Position numbers and translations under genes: made by a program
NCBI RefSeq assembly: GCF_035594125.1
Contig: NC_087151.1
Location: 20,041,253 to 20,105,252, forward strand
Source of the DNA: Scylla paramamosain
Taxonomy: Eukaryota > Arthropoda > Malacostraca > Decapoda > Portunidae
Reading direction: 5' to 3'
Length of the DNA stretch: 64,000 bases
Notes under the pieces: model-generated
Database searches by the model: none
What the model saw: only the letters and a program-made list of their open reading frames with translations
Told to the model about the DNA's origin: nothing
In this document: positions 10,757 through 23,744 of the stretch, one piece after another
Layout of the letters: every line of letters starts with the position of its first letter
Position numbering within the stretch: position 1 is the first letter of the stretch

Positions 10757-11459
10757 ATGGAGCAAGCTAACAAACGTTTCATCTTGAGAACTGCGGGTGA
10801 GTACGCCATTGCCTTGCACGGCATCTGACATCTTCACCATTGTAAATTACATTAACGTTCTTTGCCAATGAATAAGAAGAGGGAGAGTGGGAGGGGAAAA
10901 TAAAAACTTTTCCATTGTTCTCATCGTTTTTTTTTTTTCTTGTCTGTTACAGAACGCATCTCTTTCCGCTTTGATATCTATCTGGGCGATGCTGGGGGTA
11001 AGCGAAGCCGTGCCGACCATGAGGATGTCAATGTGGAGAAAATGTCAGAACCTGCAAGGAAGAAATTGATCTTTAGTGATGACGACCGGTCGCCACTGCC
11101 GGCCAGCCCACCTCCTGATGCTCCATCAGGACAGGAGTTGAAACAGCAGCAGCCGGCATCGCAGTCGATTCCGCCACCTCAGGAGTCGCTGATGCCACCT
11201 CCGACCGGAGCACAGCCGCAACGGTCAGATGAGTCGGCAGTAGGCGGCAAAGAGGGTCAGGAGGTGAAGAAGAAGTCGCAGGAAAACAGAAAAAAAAAAG
11301 AATATTCCCCCTAACACGCCAGAGGACGACAGCACACCAAAACTCCCCGCTGCTCCAGCCGCTCCTCGTAAGAAGCTGGTTCCTAGAGTTATTAAAACTA
11401 CGCCCGTCATTGACAGCGATGACGATGATCTCTTCGCCTTCAATTCGCAAATGTTTTGA
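10757..11459 (+). CDS. Two-exon low-complexity acidic/basic protein of unknown role (break at A10)
   Basis: Exon 1 (10,757-10,796) encodes MEQANKRFILRTA plus one base. The intron, 10,797-10,952, has a GTGAGT donor and a long T-rich tract ending TTACAG. Splicing joins exon 1 in frame to RISFRFDIYLGDAGG, so a beta-rich start is restored. The rest is rich in Pro, Gln, Ser, Lys and acidic residues (KKLIFSDDDRS, later PASPPPDAPS). The frame ends at 11,314 just after a ten-A run (11,290-11,299); the next frame continues as acidic/basic sequence to DSDDDDLFAFNSQMF and a stop at 11,457-11,459. About 220 residues. I do not recognise the protein; a disordered regulatory or DNA-associated role is only a guess. 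Confidence 0.6.
10797..10952 (+). other. Predicted intron in the spliced gene
   Basis: GTGAGT donor at 10,797 and pyrimidine-rich TTACAG acceptor ending at 10,952; length 156 bases, phase 1. Removal joins two coding segments in frame. Confidence 0.6.
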
Positions 11460-11507
11460 ATGAAAGAGATGTATTTGCCCTAATAAGCAATGAGCTGTAT
11501 TTGTCCT

Positions 11508-11513
11508 AATAAA
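11508..11513 (+). terminator. Polyadenylation signal
   Basis: AATAAA about 50 bases after the stop of the spliced gene. Confidence 0.45.
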
Positions 11514-11547
11514 ACTAAAATGTTCCATCGACTCTGCATAACCTTTC

Positions 11548-11601
<54 letters not shown>

Positions 11602-11602
11602 G
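11548..11602. repeat. (TAA)n microsatellite
   Basis: About 18 TAA units. It separates the element from GC-rich flanking DNA; the window itself also begins with ATAATAATAA, so TAA tracts may mark both sides of the element (inference). Confidence 0.9.
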
Positions 11603-12908
11603 GTGACCATCCGGCATAAGTATTACGTCAGCCACGCCGCTGGTGGTCGGTGAAAGTGGAAGAGGCCGCCACTCCAACCTGGCCGTCACAGACGCTTCCT
11701 CCAGGTAAAAAGGATGGACAGGTAATGGAACCTCGTGAGGCTGTCGTGACGACCTTGACCATAGGGGATGTATTGAGATGTCGGAGGGAACGCGTGATGG
11801 CAAGTCTCGCCACCCAGACTGTCCAGGATCCGCGCGGGCAACTAGCGCGTGACGTCCACGCGGCGGCCCATTCTAAGCCCTCGACTTCCCGTTCCCGCCC
11901 AAAAAAACAGAAAAAAAAAAGCCTGCATGGCTCCTGGTGGCGTAAGGCCGCATGGGACCTGGTGGCGTCGCCCGCCACTTTCCTGACACGTGCGGGTCTC
12001 CCCCCACCCCATTCCATTTCCGTCCGACCTTTGACCATCCAGCGGCGACGACTTTGGAATGTACTGAGGTTTTCAGAGGGAACACGCAATGGCAACACTC
12101 AGCCATCCCACCCTCCAGGATACCCGTGAATGAAAGGGGGAAAGGGCGACCTACACGGCATTGCCGTCACAGCCCCCTAACCACGCGTGTGTGTGGGCGA
12201 CTTCCACGTCTGGCCGCCAGTCCACACCCCCCCCCCCCTTTCACTCAATTATTTTCCACCCACCATCATTGATTCATTTAGTCATTCCATCGTCGCCGAA
12301 GGATAAGGACGCACGCCTCCCCCACCTCTCCGTCAGTGTCGCCGTCACTGTCCCGCTCCCCCCCCTTCCCCCTCCCCCCCTTGGTGTTTGCCGTCGTGAA
12401 TCACCCCCCCCTTCCCAAGCCTGGGTCTATGGAAAATTGCTATCAGGATCCCCATCGCAATATGGCTTGCCGTCAGAGTCGCCCCTGAATGGGTGTGTTG
12501 GGGGATGGGGGGACGCGAAAGGGCGACCTACACGGCATTGCCGTCACAGCCCCCTAACCACGTGTGTGTGTGGGCGACTTCCACGTCTGGCCGCCAGTCC
12601 ACACCCCCCCCTCCACTCCTTTCACTCAATTATTTTCCACCCACCATCATTGATTCATTTAGTCATTCCATCGTCGCCGAAGGATAAGGACGCACGCCCC
12701 CCCCCACCTCTCCGTCAGTGTCGCCGTCACCGTCCCCCCCCCCCCCCTTGGTGTTGCCGTCGTGAATCACCACCCTCCCCTTTCCCAAGCCTGGGTCTCC
12801 ATCCTGAAATGGACTGCCACTGAAGTCTACGGAAAATTGCTGTCAGGTTTCCCCATTGCAACTTGATAAGGTCCACACTCGCAATATGGCATGCCATCAG
12901 AGTCGCTC
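11603..12908. repeat. GC-rich flank with direct duplications (377-bp unit)
   Basis: Sequence starting GGGCGACCTACACGGCATTG at 12,144 recurs at 12,521, a shift of 377 bases, and similarity runs to about 12,900, giving two tandem copies. A more diverged pair sits upstream (GTATTGAGATGTCGGAGGG at about 11,769 and GTACTGAGGTTTTCAGAGGG at about 12,060). C-homopolymers are frequent. No credible gene: long open frames here are by-products of GC-rich repeats. It may be a terminal region of the neighbouring element or a host minisatellite. Confidence 0.6.
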
Positions 12909-13702
12909 CTGGGGGAAGGAGCAGATGTATTAAGATGTGCTCTGATATCTGAAGGGGACTAAGGCGGGATAATAGTTAGCTGGGTCAGTTATTACCGGCT
13001 GTACGCCCCGGCCTATTTATGTAGAATAGGAGTCTCCATAGTAGTCTGCCAGTAAGGGTAGTTGTGTATTACATGCACTATAACCGGGGAAGTGACTCCT
13101 CGGCCAAGCTTACATGGTTAGTGGTGACTGACCCTCCTGTGTGTTCGTGGGCACTCTTTCGTAGTAGTATCTTGTGTCTTTGGCTAGTAACCCTGTTTTG
13201 TCTTAAATGAACTGCGGGCTGATGCAGTTCAAACACAGAGTACTTGAGTAATTAGCTGTGTAGTGAACTTTACTCCCTCCTCAGGTCCTGACAAAGCCTG
13301 TTGTCCCGGAAGGCAGTAAATGATACTACTAGGCTTGAGGCTATAATACTCTTTTGGGCAGTTGGAGGACTGTCACGGAGGGCAGAATCCAAACGGGGAA
13401 TTATACCTTGACCATTATACATGTTATTGTATGTTAACTGTTTTTTCTAGAAGTGGTTGTCGATTCTTCTGCAGCGGTGGGTGTTAAGTGTTGTTTGGAG
13501 TATTTCCCTAGTCTGTAAAACAGTCTGGTGACCACAACTTAGTGTGGCCTGGAGTTATGACTGTTGTGAATGGGGTGCAGGAATCACAAGGGGCCCTACA
13601 CCCGTCTTTGAGCCTTGCACTGAGTCCACATAAGAGGTGGCTCAGTTAAGCTTATCTAGTTGCGGCAGCTTGGTGAAGGGACTGGGAATTGTGGTCGTAA
13701 CA
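12909..13702 (+). repeat. Solo LTR-like repeat, sense plus
   Basis: Matches, in reverse orientation, the sequences at 33,038-33,881 and 55,068-55,802. It ends GGTCGTAACA, the mirror of the TGTTACGACC start of the other copies, so it has TG...CA-type ends. Because the 55-kb copy borders a Gag gene, I read the family as the LTR of that Gmr1-like element. No internal coding region adjoins this copy, so it is probably a solo LTR. Confidence 0.7.
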
Positions 13703-13860
13703 AGTATTATCTTATTATATTAATATATCTGTAGCTGCATTACCACCTTGTTTCTTTGGTCACCTCTGCAGAAGTACTACAAGCTTATTATATTTTCTAG
13801 CACAACGTGTCTTTTGAGTGTTTTTTTTCAAATTCTTACATACCAACATGGTAAAACACA
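13703..13860. other. Short junction between LTR and satellite
   Basis: AT-rich sequence with no recognised feature. Confidence 0.4.
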
Positions 13861-14215
13861 TGCAAAACACCCTTCATGGGGAACAGAATCACATTACCAA
13901 AATCAATGTTCTGAACAGTATTTTGAAGCTTGTTACATATAAAAACGCCGAGATGCATGAAAAAAACACTATATAAGGAAACAAAAGGACATTACAAGAG
14001 ACGTGTATTATAAGTCCTTTTTTTTTTAGCTTTTTAGGTTCCAAAACGCTAATAGAACTCTAAATGAAGAAAATTAGCAACATTACAAAAAAGTGTGTAT
14101 ATTGAGTGTATTTCACATTGTTAAGGGCCATAACGTTTAAATATATGCAAAGCATCCTATATGGGGAAAAGAAACGACATTTCCAGATGCGTGCCTTTCG
14201 AGAGTTTATGAGCAT
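13861..14215. repeat. Satellite DNA, leftmost fragment
   Basis: Diverged monomers of the same satellite family as 15,030-33,037 (AAAACACCC, CATATGGGGAA and GTTTAAATATATGCAAAGCA blocks), here seen in the opposite orientation for part of the stretch. Confidence 0.6.
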
Positions 14216-15029
14216 GTGAGGCACAAATATTTTGAGTTGTTTGATTGTCTACCCGCTGTTCTGAGTTGTTTGATGTTACTTGCCTAGTTGACCATCATGC
14301 TTGGTGCGTTGGTAGCGTGGAGATCCGGTCATGAGGCGGTGATTCTGGTAGCTTGGAGGTCGTGGGTATAAGGTTGATTTGGTCGATGTGTGCAAGTTAA
14401 GGAAACGATGATGAGAGTTCTTGATTTAATAGATGATTGATTGTACACACTGGATTCGAGATGAAATTGTAATGTGATGATTGATTGTTCTCTCTCTCTC
14501 TCTCTCTCTGAAGTGATGTGACTGATGACTGAGCAGCATCTCTCAAGACTGACTGTGACTGAGAAGCTGAGTGAAAGACCAAGACTGACTGCTCCTGATT
14601 GGGTGATTGACTGATTGCGACTGAACTCTCTGACTGAACTGTCAAATGAATTGAGAGCTTGCTACCATGCGGCTTGTATTTATCTGAGCTAAGTGGATCA
14701 CAGATCCACTAAGCAGATCCCTAAGGACTGTAAGTGGGTGTGAAACTCCCTTGAGATAGAGAGGGAAGACGAACGCAGATGTTATCCCTAAGGACTGGAA
14801 GTAGGTGTGAAATTCCCTTGAGAGGTAGAGAAGGAACACATGTATGTACGAGTAGCTGTTATCCCTAAGGACTGGAAGTGGGTGCGAAATTCCCTTGAGA
14901 TAGACAAGGAGGAGAAATAACCAAGAAGGAAAACGAACACATGTGCATAGCTGGCCCTGGCACATGTGGGATGAATATATGAAATAGTGAATATACATAT
15001 CTATAATAATAGTAATTGTTGAGACATAC
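14216..15029. other. Non-satellite insert with short tandem repeats
   Basis: Breaks the satellite. It holds a CT run (14,489-14,509), a TGACTGA-rich tract (14,515-14,640) and three copies, about 70 bases apart, of CCTAAGGACTGGAAGTGGGT...TTCCCTTGAGA near 14,721, 14,788 and 14,861. No gene or known element recognised. Confidence 0.5.
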
Positions 15030-15454
15030 ACGAAAACGCTAAAAAAAAAAAAAAAGGGAAAGCACTCTATATATGAAAAGAAAACATTACCAAAACCATA
15101 TTTTTTTAAGTGTTTTCAGCTATTTAAGTGTTTTCAGCTATGTACGAAAATGCACACAAAACACCATTTATGGAAAACACAACAACTTTACCAAAAACAA
15201 GTATTTTGGGTGTTTTTGAGCTTGTTACGAACAAAAATGCCAAAATGCATGGAAAGTACCGCATATGGGGAAACTAAAGGACTTTATGAGAAAAGTGTAT
15301 CATTAGTGTCATTGAGCTTCTTAGGTACCAAAACTCGGAAATGCATGAATAACACTATATGGAAAAACAGAACAAAATTACCAAAACGTATATTTTAAGT
15401 GCATTTTATATTGTTAGGCACCAAACCGCCAAAATGCATGCAAAACGCCTTATT

Positions 15455-18197
15455 TTTACCGCTCTTAAACACTCTTAATACACTTCTCTCGTTATAGCTT
15501 TTCGTTTCCCCATAGATGGTACTTTACATACATCTTGCTGTTTTTCTATGTAAGAAGCTTTAAAACATAAATGGTGCGTTTTAGCGTTTTCGCATGTAAG
15601 TAACTCAAAAGACTCAAAAAACACGTTTTTTTTTGTAATGTAGTTTCTTTCATCCCATATAGGAAGTATTTTTTTGGCATTTTGGTACCTAACAATGTGA
15701 AAAACAATCAAAATACACTTTTTTTAAAATTGTATCATTATTCTGTTTCTCTATATAGAATGCTTTTCATGCGTGTTAGCGTTCTGTTACCTAAGAAGCT
15801 TAAAAACTCATAATACAAGTATTTTTTTTTTCTTAATTTCTTGTCATTTCCCCCACATAGGGTTCTTTGCATGCATTTTGCCGTTTTTCTACGTAACAAG
15901 TTCGAAAACACTCAAAATACTAGTTTTTGGAAATGTTATTTTGCTTCTCCAAAAAGGCTGTTTTACATACCTTTTGATGTATTTCAAAAACACTGAAAAA
16001 ATGTGATATTGTTTTGTATTCCCATATAGATTACTTTCCATGCTTTTTAGCATTATGGTGTGCAGCACACTCATAAATACTCAAAACACATTTTCCTGGA
16101 AAGCACGTTTCTTTTCCCCTTTCTCTTCTAAAATGCTTTGCGTGTATTTTATCAGTCTGGTACCTGTTAATGTAATATACACCCAAAATAAACTGTTTTC
16201 GTAATGTAGTTCTGTTTCTCTATATAGAGTACTATTCATGTGTTTTCGAGGTTTCGTTTCCAAGAAGATGGAAAACACTCATAATACTTATATCTCATCA
16301 TGTCATTTCGTTTCCCCACATAGGATAGTTTCCGTGAAATTTGGCGTTTTTTGTACCTGACAAATTCAAAACACTCAAAATACTTTTTAGTTATATTGTT
16401 TCTCCACAAAGTATATTTGTACTTTTTTTAGTGTTTTGTTATGTAAGTAGCTCAAAAACACTCAGACATGTTACTAAAAATGTCGTTTCCTCTCCTCATA
16501 TAGGGTGTTTTGTATGTATTTCGGTGTTATGGTACCTAACAATGTAAAATACACTTAATATGCACATTTTTTGTGATATCGTTCTTTTTCTCCATATAGA
16601 GTGCTATTCTTGTATGTATTTTGGTACCTAAGAAGCTCAAAAACACTCTTAATATACGTTTCTCGTAATATCGTTTCCTTTCCACATATAGGGTACTTGA
16701 CTGCATTTTGGAGTTTTTATACATAGCAGGCTCAAAAACACTCAAAATAATTGTTTTTGGTTATGATATTGTGTTTTTCAATAAAGTTTTTTTTGCCTAC
16801 GTTATATCATTTTGATACGTAAATAGCTAAAAACACTGAAAAGACCTTTTTTTCTATATTGTTTCATGCTATTCATTTTTTTGGTGCCTAAAACGCTCAT
16901 AAACACTTAAAAGACATGTTTCTGGAAAAGTAGTTTCTTTTCCCGTATAGAGGATGCTTTGTGTGCATTTTTGAGTTTTGGTACCTAACAATATGAAATA
17001 CACTCAAAATGTACGTTTTTCGTGATGTAGGGCTGTTTCTCCAATAAAGTGCTGTTCATGCATTGTTGAGTTTTGATATCTGAAACTCAAAAAACACTCA
17101 TAATAAACTTTTCTTATAATGTCCTTTTGTTTTCCCATATAGGATACCTTCCATGCACTTTCCGCGTCTTTCAACGTAACAAGCTCAAAAATGCTTAAAA
17201 TACTTGTTTTGGTAAAGTAATTTTATTTAGCCGTAAGGGATATTTTGCATACGGTTTAGCGATTTGGTACATAAAACGTTCAAAAATTTTCAAAAGACAC
17301 GTTTTCCGTAATGGTGTTTTGTATTCCCATATAGGGTAATTTCAATGTTATTTAACGTTTTGGTGCTTAAGACGTTCAAAAACACTGAAAAGACACGTTT
17401 CTGGTAATGTTGTTTAGTTTCCCCATATAGAGGGCTTTTTATATATTTTGGTACATAACAATGTGAAAAACACTCAAAGTACACGTTTTTGTTAATGTTG
17501 TTATTTTCTCCATACAGAGTGCTATTCATGCGTTTTAACATTTTGATACCTAAGAAGCTCAAAAGCTCTCGTAATACATGTTTCTCGTAATGTCTTCGTT
17601 TTTCAGAGAAGGTAATTTGCATGAATTTTTTGCGTTTTTCTACCTTACTAGCTCAAAAACACTTAAAATACACGTTTTTAGTTAAGTTATTGTGTTTCTC
17701 CATAAAGGCTGTTTTGCATTTTGGTAGGTAAGTAGCTCAAAAACACTCAATACGTTTTTTTTTTTTTTATAATATTGTTTTGATTTTGCATATAGGGTAC
17801 TTTCCATGCTTTTTTTTAGGGTTGTAGTGCCTAGCACACTCATAAATACAGAAAGGACTTTTTTTGTAAACCTCGTTTTAGTCTTCACATAGGGTGTTTT
17901 GCGTGCATTTTTTGCGGTTTGGTATCTAATAATGTGAAATACATTCAAAGTATACGTTTTACCTAATGTTTTCGCGTTTTGGTAGCAAAGAAGTTCAAAA
18001 ACACTCATAATACACGTTTTTCGTAATGTATTGTTTGTTTCCCTAATATAAGGTACTTTGCCTGCATTTTGGTGTTTTTCAAACTAACAAGACGAAAACA
18101 CTGAAAGTACTTGTTTTTGGTAATGTTATTTATTTATTTATTTATTTTTTTGCCATAAAGGATGTTTTGCATGTGTTTTAGCCCTATGGTACGTAAG

Positions 18198-18228
<31 letters not shown>

Positions 18229-18520
18229 AAGGTTTTTCGTAATGGTGTTTTGTACTCTCAAATAGACTAATTTCCATGCTTTTTAGCGTTTGTGCTTAAC
18301 ACGCCCAAAATATTCAAAAGACACGTTTCTGTTAATGTCGTTTGGTTTCCCTATACAGTGTGCTTTGTATACATTTTGGCGTTTTGGTAACTAAAAATGA
18401 GAAAAAGACTCAAAATACACGCTTTAGGTAATTTTGTTCTGTTTTTCCTTACACACTTCTATTCATGCGCTTTAGCATTTTGTTACCTTAGAAGCTCAAA
18501 AACACTCAATATACACTTTA
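15455..18520. repeat. Left copy of an internal satellite duplication
   Basis: Shares copy-specific variants with 24,005-26,510, for example the CTCTTAAACACTCT block, the GGTTTAGCGATTTGG block (17,247) and TGCATTTTTTGCGGTTTGG (17,907). Confidence 0.65.
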
Positions 18521-21500
18521 TGTATTTTGATACCTAATAATGTGAAAATAATCAAAATACACACTTATGGTAATATTGTTCTGTTTCTCTATAGAAAGTG
18601 CTAATCATGCGTTATAACGTTTTGGTACCTAAGAAGCTTGAAAACCCTCATAATACACATTTTTTTGTAATGTCTTCATTTAGCCATTAAAGTTAATTTG
18701 ATGCATTTGGTGTATTTTGTACGTAATAAGCTCAAAAACACTCAACATACTTTTTTTTTGTTATGTTATTCTGTTTTTCCTTAAAGGGTGTTTTTGAATT
18801 CGATTAAGCGTTTCGGTACTTTAGATGCTCAAAAATACTGCAGAAACATTTTAGGTAATGTTATTTCGTTTTTCCATATAGGGTATTTTTCCATGCTTTT
18901 TAGAGTTATGGTGTCTAGCACGCTCATAAACACTCAAAATACATGTTTTTTTTTTTTAAATGTCGTTTCTTTTCCTTATATACGGAGCTTTACATGGATT
19001 TTGGCGTTTTGGTAACTAATCATGTGAAATACACTGAAAATACACGACTTTGGTAATGGTGTTCTGTTTCTCCATATACGATTCTTTCTTTTCATTTGGG
19101 CATTTTTGTACGTAGCAGACTCAAAACACTCAAAATACTTGTTTTTGGTGATGTTCTGTTTCTCTATAAAGGGTGTTTTGTATGCATTTTGGTACGTACG
19201 TAGCTGAAAAACACTCGAAAGACACACTTTTGGTAATGTTGCTTTGTTTTGCCCATATAGGGAGCTTTTCATGCTTTTTAGCGTTTTCGGTTGTAACTCA
19301 CTAATAAATACCCCAAAAATATGTTTCTGAAAATATTGCTTAGCTTTCTGTAGTTTGTGTTTTCATGCATTTTGGCATTTGGGTACATAACGATGTGAAA
19401 AAACACAAAAAATGCAGGTTTTTGGTAATATTGTTATTGTATTTCTCCATATAGAGTGTTATTTGTGCTTTTTTTTCTTAACATTTTGGTACCTAAGAAG
19501 CTAAAAACAAAAAAAAAACAAAATACGAATAAAAAATGATTCCCGTAATTTTCTTTTGTTTACTCATATAGGATAGTTCCCATGGAATTTGTCCTTTTAA
19601 TACATAATAAGCTCAAAAACAGTGAAAATACACGTTTTTGACAAAGTTATTATGTTTCTTCATAAAGGGTGTTTTGCATGCGTTATTGCGTTTTGGTATG
19701 TAAGTAGGTCAAAAAACATTCAAAAGACACGTTTTTGGTAATGATTTTTTTTTTTTTTTTTCCATATAGAATGCTTTGCATGCTCATTAGGGTTTCGGTG
19801 CCTAACATGCTCATAAACACTCAAAAGATATGTTTCTGGAAATGTCGTTTCATTTCCCTATATAGGATTGATTCCTTGCATGCGTTTTTGGCGTTTTGTT
19901 ATCTAACAATATGAAATACACTGAAAAGACACATTTTTGGTAATGTTGTTGTTTCTGCATACAAAGTGGCATTCATGCGTTTTAGCTTTTTAGTATCTAA
20001 GTAGCTCAAAAACAGTCATGATACACGTCTCCTTTCGTTTCCCTCTTATGTGTTTTTTGGCGATTTTATACGTAACAAGCTCAAAAACACTCAAAATTCT
20101 TTTCAGTAATGTTATTCTGTTTCTCCATTATGTGTGTTTTCCATGCGTTTTAGCGTTTTAGTATGTAAGAAGTTCAAAACCACTCAAAAGACGTTTTTCG
20201 TAATCTTGTTTCGTACTCCCATGTGGGATGATACTGGGAAGAAGCAAAGGTTTCTTGTATTGTCGCTTTCTTTCATTATAAAGGGTGCTTTGCATGCATT
20301 TTGGTGTTTTGGTACTTAACAGTGTGAGAAACACTCATAATATACCTTTTTGATAATGTTGTTCTGTTTCTCCATATAGAGTGATAATTCATGCGTTTTA
20401 GCCTTTTGGCACTTAACAAACTAAAAAATTCTCATAATACACATTTCTCGTAATGTCTTTTCGTTTCCCTATATAGTGTATTTTCCATGGTTTTTGGCGG
20501 TTTTTCTATAAAACAGGCTAAAAACACATTTTTCGTAAAGTTATGTTGTCTCTTTATGAGGGTTTTTTTGCATTCTTTATGGTACGTAGATAGCTCAAAA
20601 ACACTGAAAAGAGATGTTTTTGGTAATGTTATTTTGTTTTCCTGTATAGGGTGCTTTCCTTGCTTTTTATCGTTTTGGTGTCTAGCATGCGCATAAACAC
20701 TCAAAAGACATGTTTCCGAAAATCTCGTTTACTTTTCCCCATATAGGATGATTTACATGCATTTGGCATTTTTGTACCTAAGAATGTGAAATAAACTCAA
20801 AATGCACGTTTTTGGTAACGTTGCTATTTTCTCCAAATAAATTGCTATTCATGCGTTTTAGCGTTTTAGTATCTAAGAGTTAGTATCTAAAAGTTTTGGA
20901 TGCGTTTTAGCATTATGGTACGTAAGTAGCTGAAAAAAACACTCAATAGAGACGTTTTTGGTAACGTTGTGTTGTTTCCCCATATATGGTGCTTTCCATG
21001 CTTTTTAGCTTTTTTGTGCCTGACACGCTCATAAACACTTAAAAGACATGTTTCTGGAAAAAAAAGAATAATTTCTTTTCCTCATATAGGGTGTTTTGTA
21101 TGCATTTTGGCGTTATGGCAACTAACAATGTGAAATACACTCAATATACGCATTTTTTTGTAATGTTGTATTTCTCTATATAGAGTGCTATTCATGTGTT
21201 TTAGTGTTTTCGTATCTCAGAAGCCCGAAAACTCTCATAAAACAGATTTTTCTTAATGTCATTTAGTTTAAAACATAAAAGGTACATTGTTTGAATTTTC
21301 CCTTTTTTTTGTACCAAAAACGGTCAAAAACACTCAAAAGACTTGTCTGTTTTCCCATATGGAGTGCCGGTCAGTTTCCCCATATAGGGGGGGTGCTTTG
21401 TATGCATTTTGGCGTTTCCGTACCTAATAATGTGAAAAATATTCAAAATACACGTTTTTGGTAATATTGTTCTGTTTCTCCATATAGAATGCTATTCATG

Positions 21501-23744
21501 CATATTAGTATTTTGGTACATAAATATCATAAATATGATAATACACATAATGGTATTGTTATTCTCTTTCTCCTTACAGGGTGTTTTCCATGCGTTTCAG
21601 TATTTTGTTGCACAAGAAGCTGAAAAACACTGAAAAGACACATTTTTGGTTGTTGTTTTCGCTTCTCATATAAGGTATTTTCCATGTGAGTAAGAACATT
21701 TTGGCGTTTTAGTACCTAACAGTATGAAACACACTGAAAAAAACACGTTTTTGGTAATGGTTTTCTTTTTTCTACATATATAGAGTCTTATTCATGCATT
21801 TTAGTGTTTTGGTACTTAACAAGCTCAAAAACACTCTTAATAGACGCTCCTTGTAATGTTCTTTCGTTTCCCTAAACAGTGTAGTTTGTATGCATTCTGC
21901 CGTTTTTTTTTTTTTTTTGTCATAAATTCAAAAACACTCAAAATACTTGCTGTTGGTAACGTTATTCAGTTTCTCCATAAAAGACGTTTTGCATGCGTCT
22001 AAGGCTTTGATTCGTAAGAAGCTAAAAAACACTCAAAAGGCATGTTTTGGATTATGTTGTTTTCTATTGCTACATAAGGTGTTTTCCATGCTTTTTAGCG
22101 TTTTGGTGCCTAACATGCACAAAAACTAGAAATATACGTTTCCTGTAATGTCATTTCATTTCTTCGTATAAGGGGCATTGCATGCATTTTGGCGTTTTGG
22201 TACATAACAATATGAAAACAATTAAAATGCAAGTTTTTGGTAATGCTGTACTGTTTCTCCATATAGAGTGCTATTAACGCGTTCTTGCGTTTTGGCACCT
22301 AAGAAGCTCAAAAACACTGACAATACACGTTTTTGGTAATGTCTTTTCGTTTCCCTGTACAGGGTATGTTGCATGCATTTTGTCATTTTTTATCGTAAAA
22401 GAACCAAAAACATTAAAAATCATATTTTTGAAAATTTTATTCTGTTTAGCTATGAAGGGTGTTTTACATGCGTTTTAGCGTTTTGATATTTGAAAAATAA
22501 GTCTCAAAAGATACGTTTTTCGTAATGTTTTTATTCCCATATATTTAGCACAGAAAGCACAAAAAAAAAAAAAAAACTCAAAATACACTTTTTTGGTAAA
22601 GTTAGTGTGTTTCTCCATAAAAGATAAGGTGCTTTCCATGCACTTTCATTATTATTATTTTATAGCCCAATACGCTTATAAACACTCAAAAGACACGTTT
22701 CTGGAAACGTCATTTCTTTTCCCTATATAAGGTGCTTTGCATGCATTTTGCCATTTTGGTACCTAACAATGTGGAAAACACTCAAAATATATATTTTTGG
22801 TAATATTGTTCTGTTACTCGATATAGAGTGCTATTAATGCGTCTTAGAGTTTTGGTACCTAAGAAGCTCAAAAACGCTAAAAATACACCTTTCTCGTAGT
22901 CTTTTCGTTTCCCTATATAAGTTACTTTGTATGTGTTTTGGCTTCTTTCTACTTAATAAGGTCAAAAACACAAAAAAATACTTGTTTTTGGTGATGGTAT
23001 TTTGTTTTTCCATTAACGGTGCTATGCACTCAAAAACACACACACAAAAAAAAAAAAATAAATAAATAAAAAATAAATAAATAAAATAAATAAATAAATA
23101 AATAAAAACACTTTTCGTAATAGTGTTTTCTATTTCAATAATGGGTGATTTTCATATTTGTCAGCGTTTTGTTGCCTAACACGCTCAAAAACACTGAAAA
23201 GACTCGGTCCTGGTAATGTTGATTGGTTTCCCCATATAGGGAGCTTTGAATGCCTTTTGGAGTTTTGGTACTTAACAATGTAAATAGCATTCAAAATACG
23301 CGTATTTGTTATTGTTGTTCTGTTTCCTCATATAGAGTGTTATTCATGCATTTAAGAATTTTGGTACCTAAGAAGCTCAAAATTTCTTATAATACACGTT
23401 TCACGTAATGTCTTTTCGTTTCCCCATATAGAGTATCTTGATTGAATTTTGGCATTTTTCAAGATATCAAGCTCAAAAACATTCAAAATACACGTATTTG
23501 GCAAAGTTATATTATTTCTCCATGAAGGTTTTTTTTTGCATGCGTGTTAGCGTTTGGGTACATAAGTAGTTCAAAACATTCAAAAGAGACGTTTTTGGTA
23601 GTGTTTTGTTTTATCATATTGTGTGATTTTTTTTTTTTTGTATGTGCCTACCACGCTCATAAACACTTAAAGGCACGTTTTTTTTTCTTTTCCTCGTGTA
23701 TTTTGACGTTTTGGCATTTAACAATTTGAAATACGATTAAAATA

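Larger units (their letters stand above)
1..11620 (+). mobile_element. Polinton/adintovirus-like element, left end outside window
   Basis: All recognisable genes run on the plus strand: protein-primed DNA polymerase B, packaging ATPase, retrovirus-like integrase with chromodomain, small basic proteins, minor-capsid-like protein, double-jelly-roll capsid protein and adenain-like protease. That set defines Polintons/adintoviruses. Genes are packed, with ATGA stop/start overlaps at 5002 and 6445. Seven genes carry a +1 frame break and two carry an in-frame stop, so this copy is decayed or badly base-called. Terminal inverted repeats were not found: the left end lies outside the window, and the right limit is a guess placed at the TAA repeat near 11,550-11,600. 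Confidence 0.9.

Noticed and set aside
83..11459. Programmed +1 frameshifting as the explanation for all seven breaks
   Set aside because: Sites do not share a slippery codon or stop context and mostly coincide with homopolymers, so indel error or decay is the simpler reading; kept only as a test.
11650..12823. Overlapping frames of 100-220 codons rich in Pro and Ser
   Set aside because: GC-rich, C-homopolymer DNA with few stops; the frame repeats with the 377-bp duplication and has no domain.
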